Assembly (NCBI GenBank): GCA_018649885.1
Contig: JABIHA010000094.1
Location: 55,555 to 119,554 of the forward strand
Source of the DNA: Bacteriovoracaceae bacterium
Lineage (GTDB): Bacteria > Bdellovibrionota > Bacteriovoracia > Bacteriovoracales > Bacteriovoracaceae
Reading direction: 5' to 3'
DNA length: 64,000 nucleotides
Below are positions 18,141-26,621 of this stretch, one piece after another. Under the pieces are notes generated by a model. The model did no database searches and was not told the origin of the DNA. It worked only from the letters and a program-made list of their open reading frames with translations. The first letter of the stretch is position 1. Every line of letters begins with the position of its first letter. The position numbers were made by a program, and so were the translations under genes.

Positions 18141-18864
18141 ACTCCACTTTCAGGGAATCAATTTCGATATATGTTTGATACTTCGCCAAGTATCCACTGT
18201 TCAAATATCTCACCTTTGATTTTCCGGATTCAAAAGTAAAGTCATCTCGAACATGGCTATGCCCACAAATAATGAAATCAATATTTGATTTAGGAAGTGC
18301 CACTGCTCCCTTCCTAAACGAGTCACGCGTCCCCTCTTCATCAAAATACTTACTCCCACGCTTTTTTGAATTCGCGGATGCCTTAGCCCCAATAGCATCA
18401 ATCATACCAAGGGGGAGAATATTTTCTACAATCGTTTTAGAAAATGAATTTGAGATAAATTTTCGATACCATTTATAAACACTATTTCCCGTTTCGAGAA
18501 AATCTCCATGGCAAAAATAAAACTTCTTATCCCAAAGATTCTTTTCCACTTCAAAAGGGTATAATTCAAAACCAGATTTGTCCCTAAAGCATTCACTATA
18601 AAGACGAGATAAGTGTAAATCGTGGTTACCCTCAATATAGGTAATTTTTCCAATATCTAAGAATTCATTCAACTTTGCGAAAGTATCACTAAATCTCTCC
18701 ATATACTCCAGGTGAGGTCCAACCAAGAGATCAAAAATATCTCCCAGTAAATAAATCTCACTGTATTTTTTCAGGGTACATTGGTCTATAAATCTATGAA
18801 AGAGCTTTGCAGCTTCATCGTCTGGTTTTTTTATATGAACATCTGAAATTATTGCAATGGCCAT
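18121..18864 (-). CDS. lpxH: LpxH-like metallophosphoesterase (UDP-diacylglucosamine hydrolase)
   Basis: A calcineurin-type metallophosphoesterase with all metal-binding blocks: SDVHI, LLGDIFD, EGNHD, FCHGD and CGHSH. The spacing and the GNSVYKWYRKF insertion match the LpxH family, which cuts UDP-2,3-diacylglucosamine in lipid A synthesis at the inner membrane. At 247 residues it is close to E. coli LpxH. No other lpx gene lies nearby, though rfaE2 (inner-core heptose) is in the same stretch. A generic phosphoesterase is the alternative. Confidence 0.75.
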   Translation of the reverse strand: MAIAIISDVHIKKPDDEAAKLFHRFIDQCTLKKYSEIYLLGDIFDLLVGPHLEYMERFSDTFAKLNEFLDIGKITYIEGNHDLHLSRLYSECFRDKSGFELYPFEVEKNLWDKKFYFCHGDFLETGNSVYKWYRKFISNSFSKTIVENILPLGMIDAIGAKASANSKKRGSKYFDEEGTRDSFRKGAVALPKSNIDFIICGHSHVRDDFTFESGKSKVRYLNSGYLAKYQTYIEIDSLKVEFISISD

Positions 18865-18929
18865 GTATAAATGATGAGTGAAATATCATGGTCCGTCAAA
18901 CAAGAGAAAATCAAAACCTGGAGTTAAAA

Positions 18930-19670
18930 TTAGGAGACTTGATCAACATCTGCAAATCTAAAAACAAATAAATTCACCTTTTGTTTTTCGAGATCGGAGA
19001 TGTCTATAAACTCAATGCAAACTTTATATCCCTTATAAAGTAGGTTATTCTTCTGGTTTGGCTCAATAGGAATAAAGTTAACAATCTTTCCATTAAGAAC
19101 AACTTCATTGCTTCCAAACATAAGATGAATTCCAGCAACGATATCATCAATATTGAAGAACTTTTTTTCGAGCTTTGTGATAATAAATGAAAGTCCACCA
19201 GCAGAGAGATCAAAGCAGTCCTTTTCAAATAATTGAACCTTATTGGTTGCTCCCATATCAGAGGCAATATAGAAATTTGTCCGCATAATGATGCCATCCA
19301 TCTTCTCTAATCTAAAGTATTTCCTTCTTTCGACTTGAGCAACCATTGTTGGAAAACAAACAGATAGAACATTATCTTCTGAAAAAGATTTTACCTCTGC
19401 TTGAAAAAGGAATGATTCATCTGGGACATAAAAGTTAACAACATTGGATCCTGAAATAATTGATTTAACATCTTCAACATTAAGGTTGTTAACTTTAAAG
19501 GTTAATTCATTTGAATACTTGCAGACCATAGTGATTGCGGCTTCACTTGTCTTTTTACTCGATCCAATTAGCCTCCAAACGATTACAGGCTTTCCTTCAT
19601 TTTTAGCTCTATTTAAAGCATTCAAAATGTTTTTCGGATCATTTTCTTTTCTAAGAGGATTCACCGCCAC
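18930..19670 (-). CDS. PilZ-domain protein with canonical c-di-GMP motifs
   Basis: An N-terminal YcgR-like barrel region (about residues 20-115) is followed by a C-terminal PilZ domain with both c-di-GMP motifs: the RxxxR box in ERRKYFRLE (about residue 118) and the DxSxxG box in CFDLSAGGLSF (about 160). Of the four PilZ proteins in the window, this is the only one with a complete motif set. It lies directly downstream of the flagellin genes on the same strand, beyond a terminator, so a YcgR-like flagellar brake role is plausible. GTG start with TAGGA nearby. Confidence 0.85.
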   Translation of the reverse strand: MAVNPLRKENDPKNILNALNRAKNEGKPVIVWRLIGSSKKTSEAAITMVCKYSNELTFKVNNLNVEDVKSIISGSNVVNFYVPDESFLFQAEVKSFSEDNVLSVCFPTMVAQVERRKYFRLEKMDGIIMRTNFYIASDMGATNKVQLFEKDCFDLSAGGLSFIITKLEKKFFNIDDIVAGIHLMFGSNEVVLNGKIVNFIPIEPNQKNNLLYKGYKVCIEFIDISDLEKQKVNLFVFRFADVDQVS

Positions 19671-19686
19671 AATTATTTCCTAGTTT

Positions 19687-19740
19687 AAAAAGGGGAAGCT
19701 CAGATAAATGAAATTCTTTATTTATCCAAGCCCCCTTAAA
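19687..19740 (-). terminator. terminator of the downstream flagellin gene
   Basis: Read on the minus strand, the arms AAGGGG...CCCCTT and GATAAAT...ATTTATC form a long interrupted stem followed by TTTTTAAAC. It sits between the flagellin stop (19781) and the PilZ start (19670). Confidence 0.7.
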
Positions 19741-19780
19741 GAACCGTAGATTACTGCAATACCTACGATGCCTTTCTTAC

Positions 19781-20614
19781 TTATATTAAGTTAAGTGCTG
19801 CTTTTGGTATATTATTTGCTTGGGCCATTGAAGCAATCGCTGCACTTTTAAGAACGCTATTTCTTGCCAGTTTTGCTGATTCTTCTGCAATGTCCGCATC
19901 TTGAATACTGGCCCTCGCACTATCTTGGTTAAAAACCTGAGAGTCAATATTTCTGGTTGTAATTTGTAATCTCGACTGAATTGAACCAAGTTTGGCCCTC
20001 ATCCCCGCGATCATATCAAGACCTTCGTCAACCTGGGCCAAGTTATCAATTGCATCATCTTTCTCAGCAATTGAAGAACCTTCGATTCCAAGCTCACTTG
20101 ATCTCGCATTTGTACCATCTGCTTCAAATTGAATGATATTTTCTTCACCGGCATAAGCACCAACAAAGAAGTCCATTGTACCGCTTTCATTTTCACCATT
20201 TAAAAGTGGCGCACCTGAAAATTTGGTAGACTCTGCAATTCGATCAGATTCTTTTACTAACTCTTGATATTCAAGATCGAGCATTCCTCTTTCTTTACTA
20301 CCAACAGTATCTGATGCAGACTGCACAGAAAGTTCTCGAAGCCTTATGAGAATATTTGACATCTCACCAAGGCCACCTTCAGCAACTTGTATAAGAGAGA
20401 CACCATTATTAGCATTTCTCTTGGCCATTCTCAGACCTCTAACAGTCGCTTCAATTTTGTTCCCAATGGCTAAGCCGGCAGCATCATCAGCTGACTTAGT
20501 GATTCTTTTACCGGATGATAGTCTATTAAGAGCATCTTCCGAATCAGAACTGACGTTGTTAAGGTTTTTCATAACCCCCTGGGCCGCCATGTTACTTGCA
20601 ATACGTAAGGCCAT
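19781..20614 (-). CDS. fliC: flagellin (short type)
   Basis: A 277-residue flagellin consisting only of the conserved N- and C-terminal D0/D1 coiled regions (N-terminus MALRIASNMAAQG, then RLSSGKRITKSADDAAGLAI; C-terminus IAEESAKLARNSVLKSAAIASM). A short variable centre of about 60 residues joins them. It assembles into the filament; in predators of this group the filament lies inside a sheath. Shine-Dalgarno GAGGAG lies 7 bases upstream. It has its own sigma-28-like promoter (20686-20712) and terminator. The C-terminus is NNIPKAALNLI, without the usual LLR ending. Confidence 0.95.
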   Translation of the reverse strand: MALRIASNMAAQGVMKNLNNVSSDSEDALNRLSSGKRITKSADDAAGLAIGNKIEATVRGLRMAKRNANNGVSLIQVAEGGLGEMSNILIRLRELSVQSASDTVGSKERGMLDLEYQELVKESDRIAESTKFSGAPLLNGENESGTMDFFVGAYAGEENIIQFEADGTNARSSELGIEGSSIAEKDDAIDNLAQVDEGLDMIAGMRAKLGSIQSRLQITTRNIDSQVFNQDSARASIQDADIAEESAKLARNSVLKSAAIASMAQANNIPKAALNLI

Positions 20615-20685
20615 TTTAATCTCCTCGTTCTTTAAGGGTGTTTCAACCTTAACCCGACCTATGGGCTCAGGTACTTACAAGAGGT

Positions 20686-20712
20686 TTATCGTCGGGTATG
20701 GAAAATAGTTGA
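20686..20712 (-). promoter_or_regulatory. sigma-28-like flagellin promoter
   Basis: Minus-strand sequence TCAACTAT, 11 bases, then GACGATAA. The -10 box matches the FliA consensus GCCGATAA at 7 of 8 positions and the -35 box matches TAAAGTTT at 5 of 8, with the canonical 11-base spacer. It gives a leader of about 65 bases. Confidence 0.7.
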
Positions 20713-20908
20713 GCTTTTTTCTTTGGTTTTATTAACAAAAGTTATCTTTACCTGAAAAAACAACACGTTAGAGAACGTAAATAATCTATGTTTTTTAAGA
20801 AAAAAAGAGAGTTTTAGAATTTGGAAATGAAAATTTTAGATTTAGAGCTGGAAAATTTAGTCGTGAACTAACAATTTTAGATAAATTGAATAGTAATGAT
20901 GTGATAAA

Positions 20909-20962
20909 GGAGACCCATAGGACCCCGGAATATTCATCCCGGGACCTAAGTTATGGGTCTCC
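20909..20962 (-). terminator. strong hairpin terminator of the first flagellin gene
   Basis: A perfect 11-bp outer stem (GGAGACCCATA at 20909-20919 with 20952-20962) and a GC-rich inner stem, 14 bases after the flagellin stop. On the minus strand it is followed by TTTATC. The rest of the 361-base gap between the flagellins (20713-20908) shows only AT-rich DNA. Confidence 0.8.
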
Positions 20963-20975
20963 TCAAATTCTATCT

Positions 20976-21812
20976 TTAACCACTAATCAATCCTAGGGCT
21001 GTTCTTTTAGATTGATTGGCTTGTGCTAAAACTGAGGTAGTTGCTTGATCTAAAATATTAGCTCTTGCTAACTCTGCAGATTCCTCTGCAACATCTGTAT
21101 CTCTTATTCGAGAATTCGCTGCTGACAGGTTTTCTGTTTGAATCAACAAGTTTTCTACCGTTGATGATAATCTATTTTGAAGGGCACCAAGATTGGCTCT
21201 TTGGCCGTTCACATTTTTAATGGCACCATCAATAGTCTCTAAGTTTTCTTGGGATTGTACTTTCTCACTAACTCCCATTCCACCTAAATTTAGTCCTTCT
21301 GTTGTTGAATTAGCTTCCCCAGCATTATAGGAAATCCTATCGTACTCTGGACTATTTCTAATCCCAATTTGAAAATCAAACTTATCTCCTTGGCCATTTA
21401 AAAGGAGTTGCTCATTGTATCTCGTTGATTGAGATATCCTCTCCACTTCTTGCATTAAATTTTGAAATTCAAGATCAGTGAACTTTCTTTCATCATTTCC
21501 AATGGTGTCTGATGAAGATTGAATTGAAAGCTCTCTTAGTCTAATAAGAATATTAGAGACTTCATTTAATCCACCTTCAGCAACCTGGATCATAGAGATA
21601 CCATCACTTGCATTTCGTGATGCCTGTCTTGATGAACGAATGTTTGCTTTTAAGTTTTCACTGATTGCCAGACCGGCTGCATCGTCACCTGCTCTGTTAA
21701 TTCTGCTACCCGATGCTAATCTTTCTAGTGCTTGACCTTGATCTTTTTTGACTTTTGTCAGCGCCCTTTGCGCTGACAACGATTGTACGTTGGTGTTAAT
21801 TGCAATACCCAT
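20976..21812 (-). CDS. fliC: flagellin (short type), first of the pair
   Basis: A 278-residue flagellin with N-terminus MGIAINTNVQSLSAQRAL, the RLASGSRINRAGDDAAGLAI motif and the C-terminal DVAEESAELARANILDQ region. It is clearly a paralogue of the 19781-20614 gene but more typical (C-terminus KRTALGLISG). Transcription starts from a sigma-28-like promoter at 21924-21950. The leader is unusual: it contains a five-codon open frame whose codons include the flagellin Shine-Dalgarno. The gene has its own terminator, so the two flagellins can be expressed at different levels. Confidence 0.95.
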   Translation of the reverse strand: MGIAINTNVQSLSAQRALTKVKKDQGQALERLASGSRINRAGDDAAGLAISENLKANIRSSRQASRNASDGISMIQVAEGGLNEVSNILIRLRELSIQSSSDTIGNDERKFTDLEFQNLMQEVERISQSTRYNEQLLLNGQGDKFDFQIGIRNSPEYDRISYNAGEANSTTEGLNLGGMGVSEKVQSQENLETIDGAIKNVNGQRANLGALQNRLSSTVENLLIQTENLSAANSRIRDTDVAEESAELARANILDQATTSVLAQANQSKRTALGLISG

Positions 21813-21815
21813 AAC

Positions 21816-21833
21816 TTAATCTCCTCGAAACAT
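21816..21833 (-). CDS. five-codon leader peptide (MFRGD) upstream of flagellin
   Basis: On the minus strand a perfect Shine-Dalgarno AAGGAGG (21840-21846) stands 6 bases before ATG TTT CGA GGA GAT TAA. The codons CGA GGA GAT make up the GAGGAG site used by flagellin, and only three bases separate the leader stop from the flagellin ATG. Translation of the leader would cover and then release the flagellin site, a layout for translational coupling. The element is seen directly; its use is inferred. Confidence 0.5.
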   Translation of the reverse strand: MFRGD

Positions 21834-21923
21834 ATAAAACCTCCTTGTGGTTATTAACTGGAACTCACTCCTTGTGAAATTCCCCTTACTAACTTTATAG
21901 CTTCACCCAAAAGCTATGCACTG

Positions 21924-21950
21924 ATTTCGGTAACCGTTTTAATTACTTTA
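21924..21950 (-). promoter_or_regulatory. sigma-28-like promoter of the first flagellin
   Basis: Minus strand: TAAAGTAA, 11 bases, ACCGAAAT. The -35 box matches TAAAGTTT at 6 of 8, the -10 box matches GCCGATAA at 5 of 8, and the spacer is the canonical length. It lies a few bases beyond the end of the MeaB-like gene. Confidence 0.6.
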
Positions 21951-21953
21951 TAC

Positions 21954-22847
21954 TTATTTGCTTTTTTCTTGAAAAAAAGTGGAAAATTTTTCCCAATATA
22001 ACCGATACGAATCCTCGGTTAATGGGGTCTTTGAAGGGTAGCTATTTGAAAACTCATCAATAACATTGTGTAACTCTTTTGTTAGTCTTCGTTTTAAATA
22101 ACCAAGTTGAAAGCTCTGACTATCTTTTGATTTTTTGAGATTTATTTTACCTATAAAGTCAGGCTCTCCATTCAGAAGATCAACATCAAAAATTTGGGTA
22201 TGCTTCGAGCCCCATTCGTACAGAGAATTAGAAATACTCTTAGTATTAAATAGGTCTGCCTTTGACACCACTATACAGTCTGCAACATCGAGAACTCCAC
22301 TTTTGAGATGCTGTATCCCGTCCCCTGAGTTTGGATCATAAAGAAGGATTAAATTATCTACGTAATCTCTTAAGTAGGTTGTACTTTGCCCTCCTCCAAC
22401 TGATTCAATGGTAACTGTATCAAAAGGAAAGTGACTTAAGATCATTATGTATTTATCAAGATGAGGAGTCAGTCCTGACACGTCACCTTTATTAGAAACA
22501 CTCCTTATATATACACCGTCATCCAAAAAGAATTTTTTTAGTCTGACCCTATCGCCTAGTAATGCTCCTCCTCCATCAGGATTTGAAGGATCAATCAAAA
22601 GCATACCAAGTTGAGATGTAGGTTTTTTACTTCTATTATAAGATATAAGTTGGTTTAGGAAGCTACTTTTTCCTGCTCCAGGTGTTCCCACTATTCCTAA
22701 GAGGGTCGGTCTTTTCTTTAACTTTAAGAAACTGGCCCATAGAAGTTCTTCATCTTTAGCTGAAAAGGATTCTACTTTGGTCAGAGCAGAGCGTAGCTCC
22801 TTTTTGTCACCTTTAGAAATTTTCTTGTAATCAATTTCGGATGTCAT
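21954..22847 (-). CDS. MeaB/ArgK-like G3E-family GTPase
   Basis: P-loop GTPGAGKSS, LIDPSNPDGGGALLGDRVRL, the switch region ESVGGGQST and the base-specificity motif SKAD match MeaB, the chaperone of adenosylcobalamin mutases. IcmF at 14402 already carries its own GTPase domain, so this free-standing copy should serve another mutase (such as methylmalonyl-CoA mutase) outside the window. The start is uncertain: a GTG at 22898 would overlap rfaE2 by 20 bases, and the ATG at 22847 is preferred because the family homology begins soon after it. Neither has a strong ribosome site. Confidence 0.82.
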   Translation of the reverse strand: MTSEIDYKKISKGDKKELRSALTKVESFSAKDEELLWASFLKLKKRPTLLGIVGTPGAGKSSFLNQLISYNRSKKPTSQLGMLLIDPSNPDGGGALLGDRVRLKKFFLDDGVYIRSVSNKGDVSGLTPHLDKYIMILSHFPFDTVTIESVGGGQSTTYLRDYVDNLILLYDPNSGDGIQHLKSGVLDVADCIVVSKADLFNTKSISNSLYEWGSKHTQIFDVDLLNGEPDFIGKINLKKSKDSQSFQLGYLKRRLTKELHNVIDEFSNSYPSKTPLTEDSYRLYWEKFSTFFQEKSK

Positions 22848-22878
22848 ATTTGTCCGCAGTAGGTTTTTTACCAGTGCT

Positions 22879-23337
22879 CTAAGATTTTCCTTGTGCACTT
22901 TCTATAATTTTAGTTGTCGATTTACCTTCAACAAAATCGAGACTCTTAACAACACCGCCATTACTTAAGACAATATCAGAGCCTACTATTTGATCAGGCT
23001 TCCAGTCCCCACCTTTAACCAGCACATCTGGCAATATTTCGCCAATGAGATTATAGGGAGTACTCTCACTAAAAATAATTACAAAATCAACAGACTTCAA
23101 ATTCTCAAGAATATATTTTCTATCATCTTCACAATTTATAGGTCTATTATCACCCTTGAGCTCCTTTACACTGGAGTCAGAGTTCAATCCAACTACGAGT
23201 ATATCACCCAGCTCTTTTGCTTTGTTTAAGTAAAAAACATGACCTGAGTGTAGGATGTCAAAGCAGCCATTAGTGAAGACTATCTTTTTGCCTTCACTCT
23301 GCGCTAATTCTCTAATTTGAGAAATTTGAGTTTTCAT
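22879..23337 (-). CDS. rfaE2: heptose-1-phosphate adenylyltransferase (RfaE domain II)
   Basis: A 152-residue nucleotidyltransferase of the cytidylyltransferase fold with [16 protein letters not shown] (HxGH motif), [13 protein letters not shown] and the C-terminal EGKSTTKII (ST-KI) motif. It activates heptose-1-phosphate as ADP-heptose for lipopolysaccharide inner core. In many bacteria it is fused to the kinase as HldE; here it is separate and no kinase gene is present nearby. The start overlaps the RDD gene end by 4 bases, so the two are translationally coupled. Confidence 0.9.
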   Translation of the reverse strand: MKTQISQIRELAQSEGKKIVFTNGCFDILHSGHVFYLNKAKELGDILVVGLNSDSSVKELKGDNRPINCEDDRKYILENLKSVDFVIIFSESTPYNLIGEILPDVLVKGGDWKPDQIVGSDIVLSNGGVVKSLDFVEGKSTTKIIESAQGKS

Positions 23338-24089
23338 TTTGTTTCAATAACTTTGGTATCTGTTAATTTCCCTACAGCTCCGGCCAAACAAGGTAGGCCT
23401 AGTAGCACTAGGGACGACAGTGTAAGTACTGAGGCCATTAAACTTTGTGAAAAACTTGGGGGCTCTCCGCTAGAGTTGACTAGTTTTATACCAATGGCCT
23501 TCTTTCCCATAGTCTGCGATATATTCGAGTCTAAAATTGAAAAGTAGAGTAGGTAAAATACTGAAAATAACACCCCCATATAGATCACAACTTGTTCTCC
23601 ATATATGATTCCTTTAAAGTTAATTCCCTGAGTTTTGGCCGCAAAAATGAACGAGCCTACTAAAAGTGAAAAACCTAAAAGCACGAAAGCAACGTCAATG
23701 CTCCAGGCCCCTAGCCTGTAAACAATTTTTGCAGGAACTGCTGCTGCCTTCTTTACTGGAGCACTTTTTTTAGTTTCCGCTGGAACTGCCTTACTCTCCA
23801 TTGCCGATTGGTAAAAGGGAGCAAGCTCAGAGTCAACAAGCGAGCTATTAACACGAGGGTTATTTACTTTTACTTTTGGTACATCAATATTTTTAAATTC
23901 TGTTTTAGTTTTTGGCTTTGTTACAAAAACTTTTGCCGGGGCATGGTTAAGCTGTGGCTTCTCTCCACTATTAAAGCCCAGCCCTTTAGTAATTGGCTTA
24001 AAGCTAATTTCATCATCAATGTCATCAAGATTAATTTGATTCTGAATACGCTTAGATTTTGAAACGTTATCAGCTTTGTGAGTATCCAC
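23334..24089 (-). CDS. RDD-family membrane protein with long soluble N-terminus
   Basis: About 120 hydrophilic, Lys/Pro/Ala-rich residues (with [12 protein letters not shown] just before the first helix) precede an RDD domain. The [11 protein letters not shown] start holds the conserved Arg and Asp, and three membrane helices follow, with [11 protein letters not shown] near the third. RDD proteins are small transport-like membrane proteins; some work as sodium/proton antiporters. The function here is not known. It is followed by rfaE2 with a 4-base overlap. Confidence 0.8.
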   Translation of the reverse strand: MDTHKADNVSKSKRIQNQINLDDIDDEISFKPITKGLGFNSGEKPQLNHAPAKVFVTKPKTKTEFKNIDVPKVKVNNPRVNSSLVDSELAPFYQSAMESKAVPAETKKSAPVKKAAAVPAKIVYRLGAWSIDVAFVLLGFSLLVGSFIFAAKTQGINFKGIIYGEQVVIYMGVLFSVFYLLYFSILDSNISQTMGKKAIGIKLVNSSGEPPSFSQSLMASVLTLSSLVLLGLPCLAGAVGKLTDTKVIETK

Positions 24090-24160
24090 AAACTCTCCCT
24101 GGTGCCGCTTTTAGTTATACCTGACTATATAATAGCAAGTATAAGAATAAAATGTAACTT

Positions 24161-24859
24161 TTAGAGATCCCTTAATACATAACCAAACGCAGCAGGAACT
24201 GCTGTAGGCGCCCTAAGAATGGGAGTTGGTAGTGAAATTTGCTGGGTATTTTCAAGTGATTTCAGAAAATCGATTTCCTCTGGCCCAAAGCCCCCCTCGG
24301 GACCAATTAAAAGAAGTGAGCCTTCGCCCGCTTTTGATTCACTACAGCTTTCCTGCTTTCCACCAGGGTGAAAAAAATAAACCCTAGCGTATTTCCCGTA
24401 ATTAATCTCTTCAAGCTTCACACCATTTTCAATTATCGGCATAAAGGGATTATTTGACTGCTCAAGAGCACTTGATAAAATTCGATCACACCTTTCACTA
24501 CTCAAAAAATCTTTTTGGGAGTACTCAGTTAAAACACTCGTCACCTTTCGAAATCCAAGCTCAACTGAAAGCCTAATAATTTCTTCACTCGCCGCCTTTT
24601 TGACAGCACCAAAGGCCAAGTCAATTACAGCAGCAGATTCATGACTACAAATATCCACCACATCTATAGATATACTTTTTTTTGAAACTTGAGTAACACA
24701 GCAGGTGACTTCAAGGCCTACTCCATCAAGAAGCTTAAGCTTTTCACCACTTTTTACACGAATAACATTTTTAAGATGATGAACAACTTCTTTGGAATTA
24801 AGCTCTATCTTAGGGCCCGGAACTAAACTAGATAATTGCGTTAAATAAATAGCTCTCAA
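24161..24859 (-). CDS. rsmE: 16S rRNA m3U1498 methyltransferase
   Basis: A SPOUT-class methyltransferase of 232 residues with the deep-knot motifs LLIGPEGGFGPEEIDFL and the C-terminal LPTPILRAPTAVPAAFGYV, plus the N-terminal PUA-like part that starts with HHLKNVIRVKSGEK. It methylates U1498 in 16S rRNA. It starts 2 bases after the prmA stop, and the prmA-rsmE pairing is common, which supports both calls. Confidence 0.93.
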   Translation of the reverse strand: MRAIYLTQLSSLVPGPKIELNSKEVVHHLKNVIRVKSGEKLKLLDGVGLEVTCCVTQVSKKSISIDVVDICSHESAAVIDLAFGAVKKAASEEIIRLSVELGFRKVTSVLTEYSQKDFLSSERCDRILSSALEQSNNPFMPIIENGVKLEEINYGKYARVYFFHPGGKQESCSESKAGEGSLLLIGPEGGFGPEEIDFLKSLENTQQISLPTPILRAPTAVPAAFGYVLRDL

Positions 24860-24861
24860 TT

Positions 24862-25836
24862 TTATACCCTTTTAAAAACGACCATGCCCCAATCATTTTT
24901 TTCACTATAAAATAGCTCTTCAAAGCCTGAGTCTTTAGTATAAAACTGGATTAACTCTTCTTTTTGACATTTTAAAATGCCCGAGACAATCAAAATGCCT
25001 CCCGGTTTAGTTTTCTCCAAAAGAAAGTTGTGCTCATCAGTTAGAATATCAAGTAATATATTGGCAAAAACTAGATCGAATTTTTGATCCAGATCTCTTT
25101 TGTTCTTAGTTACAACAAATCCGCCAAGGCAATGCATCTCATTAAGTTCAATATTTTGATGACAATTTTCTAGCGCCTCATCATCAATATCAAAGAACTG
25201 CACATTTTTAATTTTCTTTTTGAGGGCAGCAATACCAAGTATTCCAGAACCACATCCGAAATCCAAAACACAAGGTGCACCATCAAGATCCACAATTAAT
25301 TTACAAAAGGCTTCAAGACATAAAAAAGTTGTCTCATGACTTCCAGTCCCAAAACCCTGTCCTGGATAAATATATAACTCATCTCTCTTTAGTGTTTCTT
25401 TTTCCCATGAAGGGATAATGGATAACTCATCATCAATGACTATTTTGCCATAAGACTTTCTCCACTCAGTATTCCAATCTTTTTCTTCTTTCAAAGTAAG
25501 TGAAGCAGTAATTTCGGGAAATTTCTTTTCTAGCTTATTCACAAAAGCAGAGGCCCGCTCTAGGTACTCATTTTCATTGTAAAAATACCCAACTCTGAAT
25601 TCAGAACTACCAAGAACCTTCGATTCGACCTCTTCAATTACATCTAAAGGAAGATCTCCCCCACTATAGGATCTCTCCCCAAGAATTTCATCAACCTCAG
25701 GCTCATCCATGGAGTACTCACAACTTCCCTGGCAGCCATACTCTGAAAAAGCGATATCTTGCACGCTAGATTTTAACTGACCGTAATGCCCGTGAAAGTC
25801 GATCACAACTTCAGCATATTGTTTGGTATTTTCCAT
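24862..25836 (-). CDS. prmA: ribosomal protein L11 methyltransferase
   Basis: A class I SAM-dependent methyltransferase with VLDFGCGSGILGIAALKK (motif I), DIDDEALENCHQNIELN, and the LVFANILLDIL motif specific for PrmA. The PGQGFGTGSHETT segment also belongs to the family. It trimethylates lysines and the N-terminus of L11. At 324 residues it is about 30 longer than E. coli PrmA because of an acidic N-terminal insert that includes two Cys residues (YGCQGSCEYS). It heads the prmA-rsmE operon. Confidence 0.92.
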   Translation of the reverse strand: MENTKQYAEVVIDFHGHYGQLKSSVQDIAFSEYGCQGSCEYSMDEPEVDEILGERSYSGGDLPLDVIEEVESKVLGSSEFRVGYFYNENEYLERASAFVNKLEKKFPEITASLTLKEEKDWNTEWRKSYGKIVIDDELSIIPSWEKETLKRDELYIYPGQGFGTGSHETTFLCLEAFCKLIVDLDGAPCVLDFGCGSGILGIAALKKKIKNVQFFDIDDEALENCHQNIELNEMHCLGGFVVTKNKRDLDQKFDLVFANILLDILTDEHNFLLEKTKPGGILIVSGILKCQKEELIQFYTKDSGFEELFYSEKNDWGMVVFKRV

Positions 25837-25892
25837 AACTTACGTAGCCTATTTTTTTTAACCTCTACTATATGTGAGGGAATTAATAATGA

Positions 25893-25923
25893 GTATGGTG
25901 CTGTAATTAATACAGCCCCATAC
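25893..25923. repeat. 13-bp inverted repeat between divergent prmA and udk
   Basis: GTATGGTGCTGTA (25893-25905), loop ATTAA, then TACAGCCCCATAC (25911-25923): 12 of 13 positions pair. There is no T-run, so it is not a classic terminator. It lies in the shared promoter region and could be an operator or an RNA hairpin in the udk leader. Confidence 0.6.
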
Positions 25924-26003
25924 CTGCGCGGTCATACTGCTTTTAGTTGCATAACATTTATGATAACCACTTAAAAATCTTTATTTTCTAGAGGACCTAT
26001 TAC

Positions 26004-26621
26004 GTGTTAGTTATCGGAATTGCAGGTGGATCAGGATCGGGAAAGACAACCTTTGCCCACAAAGTTATGCAGAGAGTTAAATCTAGTCAAATAGATCTTC
26101 TGCATATGGATTCGTACTATCTTAACAGACAACCTGAAGAACACTTCACAAAATCCGGTGTTCCCAACTTTGACCATCCAGAAGCATTTGATTGGCAATT
26201 AGTGAGGGATCACTTAGCAAAATTGAGGGCCGGAGATCAAATTGATTCTCCTACCTATGACTTTGTTACCAATTCAAGAAGCACGCAAACGAAATCAAGT
26301 GGGCCATGTAAAGTGGTTTTGTTTGAAGGAATATTCTCACTATATGACAAATCAATAAGAGATCTTTTAGATATAAAATGTTTTCTTCATGTTGATTCAG
26401 ATATCAGATTTACCAGAAGACTACACCGAGATGTAAAAGAGCGTGGAAGATCCCTTGAGTCTGTAATTGAGCAGTACTATGATACTGTTAGGCCCATGTA
26501 CCTAGAATTTCTCGAACCACAAAAACAATTTGCTGATTTTACAGTCGGTGAAGAAACAGATGTTGCCGCCGAAATTCTATCGGGGAAAATTACCCAACAC
26601 CTGCAAAAACATGAGTGCTAA
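26004..26621 (+). CDS. udk: uridine kinase
   Basis: The P-loop GGSGSGKTTFA at residues 8-18 is followed by the family motifs DSYYLNR, NFDHPEAFDW (substrate-binding) and RDVKERGRS. It phosphorylates uridine and cytidine to the monophosphates in pyrimidine salvage. The 205-residue length is normal. The start is GTG with an AGAGGACC ribosome site. Its last 11 bases overlap the start of the RNase J gene. It is a second nucleoside-salvage kinase in the window, after the gene at 715. Confidence 0.93.
   Translation: MLVIGIAGGSGSGKTTFAHKVMQRVKSSQIDLLHMDSYYLNRQPEEHFTKSGVPNFDHPEAFDWQLVRDHLAKLRAGDQIDSPTYDFVTNSRSTQTKSSGPCKVVLFEGIFSLYDKSIRDLLDIKCFLHVDSDIRFTRRLHRDVKERGRSLESVIEQYYDTVRPMYLEFLEPQKQFADFTVGEETDVAAEILSGKITQHLQKHEC

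Noticed and set aside
19781..21812. Tandem flagellins as a phase-variation switch
   Set aside because: Both genes face the same way, have their own promoters and terminators, and no invertible segment or recombinase is present.
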